Of a DNA stretch of 35,646 bases, positions 7,535 through 21,192 are shown piece by piece (positions within the stretch are counted from its first letter, which is position 1; each line of letters starts with the position of its first letter). The notes under the pieces were generated by a model. That model saw nothing but the letters and a program-made list of their open reading frames with translations. It was not told where the DNA came from and did not search any database. This DNA is from Pseudomonas khavaziana (GTDB taxonomy: Bacteria; Pseudomonadota; Gammaproteobacteria; Pseudomonadales; Pseudomonadaceae): contig NZ_JAHSTT010000022.1 of assembly GCF_019145205.1 (NCBI RefSeq), positions 1 through 35,646 of the forward strand, read 5' to 3'. The translations under genes and the position numbers were made by a program.

Positions 7535-8395
7535 GTGAAGCCGATTCCCAATATCAACATCGGGCAGGTCTACGACCAGCGCTACAGCGATGCCGAGGTG
7601 CATTACGACAAGCTCGGCAACCTGGCGGGTTTTTTCGGGCGCAACATGGCCGTGCATCGGCATGACCGGTTTTTCCAGGTGCATTACGTCAAGAGTGGCG
7701 CGGTGCGGGTTTATCTGGATGATCGTCAATACGTCGAGTCGGGGCCGATGTTTTTCCTCACGCCGCCCACGGTGGCCCACGCCTTCGTCACCGAAGCCGA
7801 TGCCGATGGGCATGTGTTGACGGTGCGCCAGCAGTTGGTGTGGGGGTTGATCGACGCCGACCCCAGCCTCGCCTCAGGTGCGGCCTGTGTCGCGCTGGGC
7901 GACGACGCCGACGGCCTGGATCAGCTCTTCGAAGCACTGTGCGACGAGATCAACGCCGAACGGGCAGGGCGCGCTGCCGCCCTCGACAGCCTGACGCGCC
8001 TGATCATGATCCGCCTGCTGCGCCTGTGCGCCCACGCGTTGCCGGCACGCCCGATGGCCCGTGAAGACCTGCGCATTTTCCATCGCTTCAACGAGCTGGT
8101 CGAAGCCCATTACCTGGAACATTGGCCGTTGGTGCGCTATGCCGAGGGAATCGGCGTGACACCGGCGCGGCTCAATGAGGTGTGCCGACGCATCGCCGAC
8201 TTACCTTCCAAGCGTCTGGTCCTTGAACGGCTGATGCAGGAAGCCAAGCGCCTGCTGCTGTTCAGCGGAAGTTCGGCAAATGAAATCTGCTACCAGCTGG
8301 GGTTCAAGGACCCGGCGTATTTCAGCCGGTTTTTCCTGCGTTATGCGCAGATGACGCCGGGGGAGTATCGGCTGCGGCAGTCGGGGTTGGGTTGA
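7535..8395 (+). CDS. hpaA: AraC-family activator of 4-hydroxyphenylacetate genes
   Basis: This 286-residue AraC/XylS-type regulator has an N-terminal cupin effector domain (H-R-H-D-R-F-F-Q-V-H-Y near residue 43 and SGPMFFLTPPTVAH near 68). Its C-terminal double helix-turn-helix ends SANEICYQLGFKDPAYFSRF, followed by the family tail RYAQMTPGEYR. HpaA in enterobacteria activates the hydroxylase genes with 4-hydroxyphenylacetate; the divergent position here suggests it controls the adjoining hpa operon. Translation starts at a GTG with a strong GGAGG 6-7 nt upstream. Its last 74 nt overlap the 3' end of the convergent efflux gene. Confidence 0.87.
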   Translation: MKPIPNINIGQVYDQRYSDAEVHYDKLGNLAGFFGRNMAVHRHDRFFQVHYVKSGAVRVYLDDRQYVESGPMFFLTPPTVAHAFVTEADADGHVLTVRQQLVWGLIDADPSLASGAACVALGDDADGLDQLFEALCDEINAERAGRAAALDSLTRLIMIRLLRLCAHALPARPMAREDLRIFHRFNELVEAHYLEHWPLVRYAEGIGVTPARLNEVCRRIADLPSKRLVLERLMQEAKRLLLFSGSSANEICYQLGFKDPAYFSRFFLRYAQMTPGEYRLRQSGLG

Positions 8396-9791
8396 CACTC
8401 CAGGCGCCACCCAGCGCCGTGTACAGATTCACCTCCGCCACCAACTGCGCCAGCCTATCCACAATCAGCGCCTGCTGTGAGTTGAACAACGCCCGCTGCG
8501 CATCGAGGAACGTCAAGTTGCTGTCCACGCCGCTGCGGTAGCGATGCTGGGCCAGGTCATAATAGCTTTGGTTGGCGGCGACGAAATCCCGTTGCGCGTC
8601 CAGTTGGTCGTTGAAGGTCTGGCGCGCGGCCAGGCCGTCGGCGACTTCCTGGAACGCGACCTGGATGGATTTTTCATACTGGGCCACCGTGATGTCTTTC
8701 TGCAGCTTGGCGTAATCAAGGCTGGCACGCAGGCTGCCCGCGTTGAAGATCGGCAGATTGATCTGCGGCTGGAATGTCCACGTACCCGACCCGCCCTTGA
8801 ACAGCCCCGACAGTTCCTTGCTGGTGCTGCCGGCGTTGGCCGTAAGGGTTACCGACGGAAAGAACGCGGCACGGGCGGCGCCGATATTGGCGTTGGCCGC
8901 CTGTAACTGGTATTCGGCCTGGAGGATATCCGGACGGCGTTGCAGCAGGTCGGAGGGCAAGCCGGCGGGGACGCGGGCAACCAGGTCGTCGGCCAGTGGA
9001 CGCGAGGGCAGGTTTTCATCTACCGGCCCGCCCACCAGCAGGGTGAGGTTGTTGAGGTCCTGGGCCACCTGGCGTTCATAGCGGGCCACGCTGGCACGGG
9101 TGCTTTCCACCGCTGTGCGGGCTTGCACCACATCCAGCGCCGAGGCTTTGCCCGCGCTTTTACTGCGGCTAGTCAATTGCCAGCTGCGGTCATTGGCCAC
9201 CAGGGTTTGCCCGGCGAGGGCCAGCAGTTCCTGATCGGCTCGCCAGGTCAGGTAGGCATTGGCCACGTTGGCCACCAGGCTCAATTGCGCACTGCGCCGT
9301 GCTTCTTCGGTGCCCAGGTAGGTGAGCATCGCCTGTTCGCTGAGGCTGCGCACACGGCCGAACAAATCCAGCTCGTAGGCGCTCAGGCCCAGGGTGGCGG
9401 AATAGTTGGAAGTGATCGCCGACTTGCCAGTGCCGGTCACGTCCCCCGGCAGCTTCTGGCGCTTGCCGGCGCCGTTGGCTGAGATCGCCGGGAACAGGTC
9501 TGCGCGCTGGATGCGGTACTGCGCCTGGAACGCCTGCACATTCAGGGCCGCCACCCGCAGGTCGCGGTTGTTGACCAGCGCTTGACCAATCAGCTGTTGC
9601 AGTGCCGGGTCGTGGAACAGCTGCTGCCAGTCCGGGTTCTGCGCCAAGGGGCCGGCCTGCGCCAGGCTGTAGACGCCGCCCTGGGGATACTGCGCAGGTG
9701 TCGGTGCTGCGGGCCGTTGATACTCGGGGATCAACGAGCAACCGCCGAGCATCCAGGCCATGCCGACGGTATAGCACGTCAGTTTGTTCAT
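8322..9791 (-). CDS. NodT/OprM-family outer membrane efflux lipoprotein
   Basis: This 489-residue TolC-like outer membrane factor exports metabolites in a tripartite pump. The N terminus has a lipoprotein signal with lipobox L-G-G-C at residues 15-18, then the repeated TolC-fold halves (NPDWQQLFHDPALQQLI near 52; RRPDILQAEYQLQAANANIGAARA near 290). The open frame reaches 10298, but the start at 9791 (MNKLTC) fits the signal peptide. That ATG overlaps the stop of the LuxR gene (TGATG), indicating translational coupling. A roughly 29-residue Pro/Ala-rich tail beyond the usual ALGGAW ending is encoded antisense to the 3' end of hpaA. Such NodT-like genes flank viscA/massA-type lipopeptide genes, so secretion of the NRPS product is the inferred role. 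Confidence 0.88.
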   Translation of the reverse strand: MNKLTCYTVGMAWMLGGCSLIPEYQRPAAPTPAQYPQGGVYSLAQAGPLAQNPDWQQLFHDPALQQLIGQALVNNRDLRVAALNVQAFQAQYRIQRADLFPAISANGAGKRQKLPGDVTGTGKSAITSNYSATLGLSAYELDLFGRVRSLSEQAMLTYLGTEEARRSAQLSLVANVANAYLTWRADQELLALAGQTLVANDRSWQLTSRSKSAGKASALDVVQARTAVESTRASVARYERQVAQDLNNLTLLVGGPVDENLPSRPLADDLVARVPAGLPSDLLQRRPDILQAEYQLQAANANIGAARAAFFPSVTLTANAGSTSKELSGLFKGGSGTWTFQPQINLPIFNAGSLRASLDYAKLQKDITVAQYEKSIQVAFQEVADGLAARQTFNDQLDAQRDFVAANQSYYDLAQHRYRSGVDSNLTFLDAQRALFNSQQALIVDRLAQLVAEVNLYTALGGAWSVNPTPTAAADTPPASSAHNAGKTG

Positions 9792-10591
9792 CAGGCGCCC
9801 ACCATCCATTTGGCCAGGCCGTGCCGACCACTCACGCCGAGCTTGGCGGCGGCGCGCTTGAGGTAGGTCTCGATTGAACTGTTTTTGACACTGAGTTTTT
9901 CCGCGATCTGCGGCACGGTGCCGCCGGTCAACAGGCCCAGGCACACCTCCTGCTCCCGCGCCGACAGGGTGATATCGCTCAGGGACAGACGCTTGTAGAA
10001 CTCGCGCTGCAATTGCGATTGCTCCAGCAGGGTATGGGCCGGCCCGATCTCGGCCTGCGGTGCCTGGCGCAGGAGCTGCGCGTGCCGCTCCATCAGCGGC
10101 AACAGAGTGTCCGACAAGCATTTGAGAAACGACAGCTCCGCCAGCGAAAACCCACGCTGGGTCGGAGGCCGATAAAACGAAATCACGCAACGTCGATTGC
10201 CTTGGCGCGATACCAGGTTGCACTGGTGCGAACTGCCCCGTGGGTGTGCGCTGTCGGCCTTGGCTTTCATCTGGATCAGCAATGGGTCTTGCATGCACAA
10301 CATCTGGTGCAGCAACGGATGGTCGTTCAGCGGGTGCAGGGTCTGGTCTACAGACAAATCCTTGTTCAGCCCGGCGCTGCCCAGCAACTTGATGTCCAGC
10401 ACGCAGTCGCGCAGTTCATCCAGGGTCCATTCGCTGAGGTCCACCAAATGGATTGGCACCCACTTGTCCACCAGGTGCAGCATATTGGCGGCGAAATGTT
10501 CGTTGCCGCTGTTTGAAATCAACTCGCCCATTTCGGCATAAAATTGCGCGCCCTGTGTGTCGCCAATACTACGGGTCAGACTCATAGCCAT
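9791..10591 (-). CDS. LuxR-family regulator of the lipopeptide locus
   Basis: This 266-residue regulator has a C-terminal LuxR/GerE helix-turn-helix: LSAREQEVCLGLLTGGTVPQIAEKL followed by VKNSSIETYLKRAAAKLGV, about residues 205-255. The N-terminal 200 residues show no receiver Asp pattern and no convincing acyl-homoserine-lactone pocket, as in the regulators next to Pseudomonas cyclic lipopeptide synthetases. The start at 10591 is chosen over an upstream TTG because AAGGA lies 4 nt before the ATG. It is transcribed divergently from the NRPS across about 480 bp and overlaps the efflux gene by one base. The role as activator of the NRPS is inferred from position. Confidence 0.87.
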   Translation of the reverse strand: MAMSLTRSIGDTQGAQFYAEMGELISNSGNEHFAANMLHLVDKWVPIHLVDLSEWTLDELRDCVLDIKLLGSAGLNKDLSVDQTLHPLNDHPLLHQMLCMQDPLLIQMKAKADSAHPRGSSHQCNLVSRQGNRRCVISFYRPPTQRGFSLAELSFLKCLSDTLLPLMERHAQLLRQAPQAEIGPAHTLLEQSQLQREFYKRLSLSDITLSAREQEVCLGLLTGGTVPQIAEKLSVKNSSIETYLKRAAAKLGVSGRHGLAKWMVGA

Positions 10592-11073
10592 CTCATCCTT
10601 GATGTCGAAAACCGTCAACGGACGCCCTGGGCCTGGGCGGGGCGGTCCGTACTGCTTGAACGTAACTCGGCGTTCGAGATTTTATTTAGCCATAGGGAAT
10701 TGTCCTACGTATGTAGCGGAAACGAGGGACACAAGCTGCCATAGAAATCGCGTCATTAATTCGACGTTTATGGCGAGTAAAACCAACAACGAACCCAGAT
10801 GGATAATTTTTACGTCCGATTAACTGTCTGATATTTAAGATAAAAATATTAATTTAAGTCGATGGTCGAAATGCCAGCATCGGCTATATATAGCCAATCT
10901 CCTACAGGGCTTTAATCGTTTCAGCAGTGAACCACTCGCCAGCCCCGTTCTATCCATTCGAATGTCCGGGTTTCGGGTGACAGACAGCCTCCTGCCTGCA
11001 TGCTCAAATCCGGCAACTTCGGCGTAATGGGCCACCTTGCGCGGCCAGTGCCTGAACCCATGAGAAGGATCTT
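10592..11073. promoter_or_regulatory. divergent luxR-NRPS regulatory region
   Basis: No gene is evident in these 482 bp. From about 10680 to 10900 the DNA is much more AT-rich than the flanking genes. TGTCC at 10701-10705 and GGACA at 10727-10731 form a widely spaced inverted repeat, and CTAC-GTAT-GTAG lies inside it at 10704-10715. A perfect 14-bp palindrome GGCTATATATAGCC lies at 10882-10895. The NRPS start at 11074 is preceded by GAGAAGGAT. These are candidate sites for the LuxR regulator, with no direct proof. Confidence 0.4.
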
Positions 11074-17343
<6,270 letters not shown>

Positions 17344-17350
17344 ATGCACA

Positions 17351-18704
17351 GTGTGGGAGGGGGCTTGCTCCCGATGCCGAAGTGTCAGCAGTGGATATAT
17401 CAGCTGACCCACCGCCATCGGGAGCAAGCCCCTTCCACATTTTAAGGTGCTGCCTTCAAGGGCTTCATACACTCGATAGAGCTATCCACGCTTCGACTGC
17501 CGAAGCGGATCAAGACATTGAAATGCGTCCAATGTGGGAGGGGGCTCGCCCCCCGATGACGAGTATCAGCAGTGGATATATCCAGCCCACCGCCATCGAG
17601 GTAAGCCCCTTCCACGACAAATGCTGCCTTCAAAGGGCTTCATACACTCGATGGAGCTATCGCGCTTCCGACTGCCGAAGCGGATCAAGACATTGAAATG
17701 CGTCCAATGTGGGAGGGGGCTCGCCCCCGATGACGGAGTGTCAGCAGTGGATATATCAGCTGACCCACCGCCATCGGAGCAAGCCCCCTTCCACGACAAA
17801 GTGCTACCTTCAAGGGCTTCATACACTCGATAGGCTACACGCTTCGACTGCCGAAGCGGATCAAGACATTGAAATGCGTCCAATGTGGGAGGGGGCTCGC
17901 CCCCGATGACGGAGTGTCAGCAGTGGATATATCAGCTGACCCACCGCCATCGGGAGCAAGCCCCCTTCCACATTTTAAGGTGCTGCCTTCAAGGGCTTCA
18001 TACACTCGATGGAGCTATCCACGCTTCGACTGCCCAAGCGGATCAAGACATTGAAATGCGTCCAATGTGGGAGGGGGCTCGCCCCCGATGACGGAGTGTC
18101 AGCAGTGGATATATCAGCTGACCCACCGCCATCGGGAGCAAGCCCCCCTCCACATTTTAAGGTGCTGCCTTCAAGGGCTTCATACACTCGATAGAGCTAT
18201 CCACGCTTCGACTGCCGAAGCGGATCAAGACATTGAAATGCGTCCAATGTGGGAGGGGGCTTGCCCCCGATGACGGAGTGTCAGCAGTGGATATATCAGC
18301 TGACCCACCGCCATCAGGAGCAAGCCCCTTCCACATTTTAAGGTGCTGCCTTCAAGGGCTTCATACACTCGATGGAGCTATCCACGCTTCGACTGCCGAA
18401 GCGGATCAAGACATTGAAATGCGTCCAATGTGGGAGGGGGCTCGCCCCCGATGACGGAGTGTCAGCAGTGGATATATCAGCTGACCCACCGCCATCGGGA
18501 GCAAGCCCCCTTCCACATTTTAAGGTGTTGCCTTCAAGGGCTTCATACACTCGATAGAGCTATCCACGCTTCGACTGCCGAAGCGGATCAAGGCATTGAA
18601 ATGCGTCCAATGTGGGAGAGGACTTGCCCCCGATGACGGAGTGTCAGCAGTGGATATATCAGCTGACCCACCGCCATCGGGAGCAAGCCCCCTTCCACAT
18701 TTTA
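17351..18704. repeat. tandem array of eight REPIN units of about 182 bp
   Basis: Eight near-identical units begin (TGTGGGAG) at 17353, 17533, 17708, 17884, 18066, 18248, 18429 and 18611, giving periods of 175-182 bp. Each holds two inverted REPs around a core with GTCAGC...GCTGAC. The spacer starts with the last 16 or so codons and stop of a DUF6124-type gene on the minus strand (ending S-I-E-C-M-K-P-L-K-A-x-P-stop), followed by a linker with the small hairpin GCTTCG...CGAAGC. The eighth unit runs directly into the longer DUF6124 fragment. Units 2 and 3 are the most diverged. Open frames across the array are not genes. Confidence 0.93.
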
Positions 18705-18920
18705 AGGTGTTGCCTTCAAGGGCTTCATACACTCGATAGAGCCATCTACCGTAGTCCTGGCAATCTCCAGCAAATGCCACACCGCCAGAATCTTCGCCCG
18801 CCCTGGACTGTCCAGCAGTTCGCCACAATCGAGCGCGGTCGCCGAAGCACTGTCGAGCAGGCTGGCGGTGTACAGCAACGCATCTTCAAAACTCAGGTCG
18901 TTGTTGATGTTGTGGAGCCC
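18702..18920 (-). pseudogene. 3' fragment of a DUF6124 gene
   Basis: On the minus strand an open frame of about 70 codons without a start encodes the C-terminal part of the protein whose intact relative is at 23985-24293. It shares SFEDALLYTASLLDSASATA and ILAVWHLLEIARTTVD and ends KPLKATP-stop. The nucleotide match is near identical for about 130 bp (around 18757-18885) and fades at both ends. At about 18921 similarity ends abruptly and AT-rich island DNA begins. It marks the left junction of the microcin-like island. Confidence 0.85.
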
Positions 18921-19253
18921 TGACTGAACCGTTTGTCGGATTTTTTACCTTGTTTTTGACATGCCACGCTGTTTCCTACGCAGAGTTCGTCCTCGGATAA
19001 TTTTCATATTCAATAATTGATACTTTCTAAAGTCTTAATTTCGCTGGGAATGGTTAATTCTTGAAAGTTTGATTCGGAATTTTCTACCTCGGACAATTAC
19101 TTGTGTTCTGATTTTAATGAGAGAAATTTCCTAATTGAAAGTATTAATTTTCCTACTAGGAATGTTTGTTTTTCTTGCATGTTTTTTTTCGCCTACTAAA
19201 TTGTGAATGTCACTTCGGTTAAGTGACGTCAATAAATTGTAAGGAGTGTAAAA
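18921..19253 (+). promoter_or_regulatory. AT-rich upstream region of the microcin-like operon
   Basis: These 333 bp hold no gene and are strikingly AT-rich, unlike the host DNA. TTCCTA-C-TAGGAA, a perfect inverted repeat, lies at 19150-19162 and a further TTCCTA lies just upstream. GTCACTT-CGGTT-AAGTGAC forms a 7-bp hairpin at 19209-19227, and TGACGTCA lies at 19224-19231. AAGGAG stands 8 nt before the precursor ATG. The promoter probably lies here, but I cannot fix its -35 and -10. Confidence 0.5.
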
Positions 19254-19472
19254 ATGAAAGAGTCAGAGTTTGGAGAAGTCGTCTTCGGCTTCGATAGTGA
19301 ATATGGATTTAATCCGTATGCCGGTAATGCAGGCGCTTCAGGAAGCCAGGGTGGTTGTGGTGGCAGCGGAGGTTGTGGAGGTGGCGGCGGTTGTAATGGA
19401 GGGAGTGGTGGCTCCGGTGGATGTGGTCACAACTCTATAGAAGATCAATCACCTGCCATCGAAAAAGTTTAA
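19254..19472 (+). CDS. mcbA: microcin B17-like precursor peptide (azole-modified)
   Basis: This 72-residue peptide has a leader (about 1-24) containing SEFGEVV at 4-10, matching SEFGVV in the McbA leader. A glycine-rich core follows, with Cys at 35, 41, 47 and 57 and Ser at 29, 31, 38, 51 and 54. In microcin B17 such Cys and Ser become thiazoles and oxazoles, and the product inhibits DNA gyrase. Here no Ser and Cys are adjacent, so bis-heterocycles cannot form. From residue 35 most C/S fall every third position (35, 38, 41, 47; then 51, 54, 57). After CGHNSI, comparable to the GSHI end of McbA, a tail EDQSPAIEKV follows. AAGGAG lies 8 nt before ATG. Synthetase and exporter genes follow on the same strand. 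The leader cleavage site is not evident; it may lie near Gly24. Confidence 0.92.
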   Translation: MKESEFGEVVFGFDSEYGFNPYAGNAGASGSQGGCGGSGGCGGGGGCNGGSGGSGGCGHNSIEDQSPAIEKV

Positions 19473-19486
19473 CTTACCCACTTGAC

Positions 19487-19523
19487 GGGGTTTCCTAGGC
19501 GCTGCCTGAAGCCCCTGCAGGGG
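19487..19523 (+). promoter_or_regulatory. alternative hairpins between precursor and mcbB-like gene
   Basis: GGGGTTTC at 19487-19494 can pair with GAAGCCCC at 19508-19515 (8 bp including one G-U). CCCC at 19512-19515 can instead pair with GGGG at 19520-19523 around the loop TGCA. The second hairpin would bury the G-rich ribosome binding site of the next gene. No U-run follows, so this is not a classical terminator. It may set the ratio of precursor to enzymes, which is inference. Confidence 0.45.
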
Positions 19524-19531
19524 ATCATGCG

Positions 19532-20389
19532 ATGAATATATCCATACCAAACTACCAGATTCTGAATTTCGAGACGGAAAGCCTAGTGATATCTGATGTA
19601 GGTATTTCAAAGGTACATTCACAACCACTTTTAAAGGCGTTGCGACAACTGCAGATGTCCCGGGCTATGACTAGAGATGAATTAGATGAAGTACTTTCTG
19701 GTAACGGTTTAAATGCGGACAGTGCATTTGCGTTTCTGGAGAAAATAATTCCTATCAGAACTGTAGGTGACCTTTATTTTGAAAAGACCATAGTTGTATA
19801 TTCAAAGGAGGGGATTGTTGGCGTTGAGGACCTATTTAGACAAGAGCTTTCCGGTGCGGTGGAGTTTAAAGAATTTTCAAATGATGTAGTAAAGTCCGCT
19901 GCAGGGATTAGGTGTTTTATTGTTTTACTGTGTCATTCATATGATTATGAAGGTCTGAAAAAGCTACATTTCGACTTGGTCAAGTCGTCACCGCGCAGCG
20001 CTATTAGTGTTTGCTGGCCGATGGGGGATTTTTTTTGCATCGGGCAGCCTTATATCGCAGAGGTTGGGAATCCTTGTCATTTTTGTACCGTTGATCGACT
20101 TATTCATAATGAGTCAGTCAGGCTGGCGAAAAATAATTGGGCGTCTGCTTTGGCATTTTGTAAAAATAAGCATGTCAATATACCGTTTAAAAAACTAAGC
20201 CTGTATCAAGAGCTGATTGTTGTTGGTGCGATTATTAGAAATGTAAGGTTTTTTACTGAGGGCGGCGTGTTGCGTAAATACCATGACGATATTTTGTGTT
20301 CGTCGTATGTAAAGTTAAGCGATGGCGGAATATTTCAAGAACCAAATTCGCATTGGTATATGTGTGACTGCTTGGGGGGCGGGGTATGA
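19532..20389 (+). CDS. mcbB: McbB-like partner protein of the azoline synthetase
   Basis: This 285-residue protein corresponds to McbB (about 295 residues), the E1-like scaffold that binds the leader peptide and presents the core to the cyclodehydratase McbD. A Cys tetrad typical of the zinc site is visible: C182 and C185 in GNPCHFCTVDR, and C278 and C280 in MCDCLGG near the end. The CxxC-x-DR form is characteristic of thiazole/oxazole-modified microcin clusters. The rest shows mixed alpha/beta character without an obvious nucleotide motif. The start is preceded by AGGGGA. The stop overlaps the next start (ATGA). The DNA is AT-rich with codon use unlike the flanking genes. Confidence 0.85.
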   Translation: MNISIPNYQILNFETESLVISDVGISKVHSQPLLKALRQLQMSRAMTRDELDEVLSGNGLNADSAFAFLEKIIPIRTVGDLYFEKTIVVYSKEGIVGVEDLFRQELSGAVEFKEFSNDVVKSAAGIRCFIVLLCHSYDYEGLKKLHFDLVKSSPRSAISVCWPMGDFFCIGQPYIAEVGNPCHFCTVDRLIHNESVRLAKNNWASALAFCKNKHVNIPFKKLSLYQELIVVGAIIRNVRFFTEGGVLRKYHDDILCSSYVKLSDGGIFQEPNSHWYMCDCLGGGV

Positions 20390-21192
20390 AAAATATTCCG
20401 CATGATTATTACCTCAGATTTCTAGATCATTCGGTCTACGATGCGGTGCTCGAGTTTCACTGTAAGGGTAATTTTATTTTTCATGAAGCGTTTCAAGCTT
20501 GTACAGGCCTCCACTCACTGGATCAAAAACGTCTGAAACAGTTAACCGGCAATGAACTTGTCCTTTATCCTGATATGGATATAACGGTTGAGCTTGATTT
20601 TTCTGAGGAGGATAGGGCGAGTTGGTTGTATAGAAATGAATCATGTGAAAAATTCTCACCAGAACCCTTGGCCTTCAAAAGCCTGAATAAACTAGTAGCT
20701 CCTCTCGTCTCTAGGAGTATTGGGGGAAATAAGCGAGGATATCCGAGTGCGGGAGCGCTATACCCAGTTGAAATATTTGTTTGTTCCCTCACTGATTATA
20801 ATACTGACTGGCCCACCCATGGCAATATTTTACATTTGCTGCCCAAATCTAGAAAGTTTGAAGTGTTGCAGAAGAAGGTGGATCTTGAGGATGTCAAAGC
20901 GGCTATTTTGAATTCGCCCCAAGAAATTGGATTTCCGAGCTTGGCGATTATCTATGCGGTCTATATTCCAAAAAACCTTTTCAAGTATAGATATCGCGGA
21001 TATCGGATGGGACTTATGGAGGTTGGTTCTATTTATATGCTTATAGAGATTCAAGCGAAACAGCTAGGACTGGCATGTCGGCCCTGGTCCGCCTACACAG
21101 ACTCTATGGTATGTAAGCTGCTGGGAGTTAATCCAGCCCTGTTCTTTCCTGTTTGTGTTCACTTGATAGGTAAACAGCATGAAACTGGTTAA
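20386..21192 (+). CDS. mcbC: McbC-like FMN-dependent azoline dehydrogenase
   Basis: This 268-residue SagB/McbC-type nitroreductase-fold enzyme oxidises thiazolines and oxazolines to aromatic thiazoles and oxazoles. The flavin-binding segment RGYPSAGALYPVEIFV lies near residue 117. KY at 200-201 in NLFKYRYRGYR matches the Lys-Tyr pair (201/202) known to be essential in E. coli McbC. It is followed by the family segment MEVGSIYMLIEIQAKQLGLA. Length is close to McbC (272). It overlaps mcbB by 4 nt and mcbD by 14 nt. All the catalytic marks I can check are present, so it should be active. Confidence 0.9.
   Translation: MKNIPHDYYLRFLDHSVYDAVLEFHCKGNFIFHEAFQACTGLHSLDQKRLKQLTGNELVLYPDMDITVELDFSEEDRASWLYRNESCEKFSPEPLAFKSLNKLVAPLVSRSIGGNKRGYPSAGALYPVEIFVCSLTDYNTDWPTHGNILHLLPKSRKFEVLQKKVDLEDVKAAILNSPQEIGFPSLAIIYAVYIPKNLFKYRYRGYRMGLMEVGSIYMLIEIQAKQLGLACRPWSAYTDSMVCKLLGVNPALFFPVCVHLIGKQHETG

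Noticed and set aside
17351..18704. tandem array considered as a CRISPR or as repeated protein genes
   Set aside because: The whole 182-bp unit repeats with no variable spacers, the period is not a multiple of three, and the units are REP palindromes plus a gene tail.
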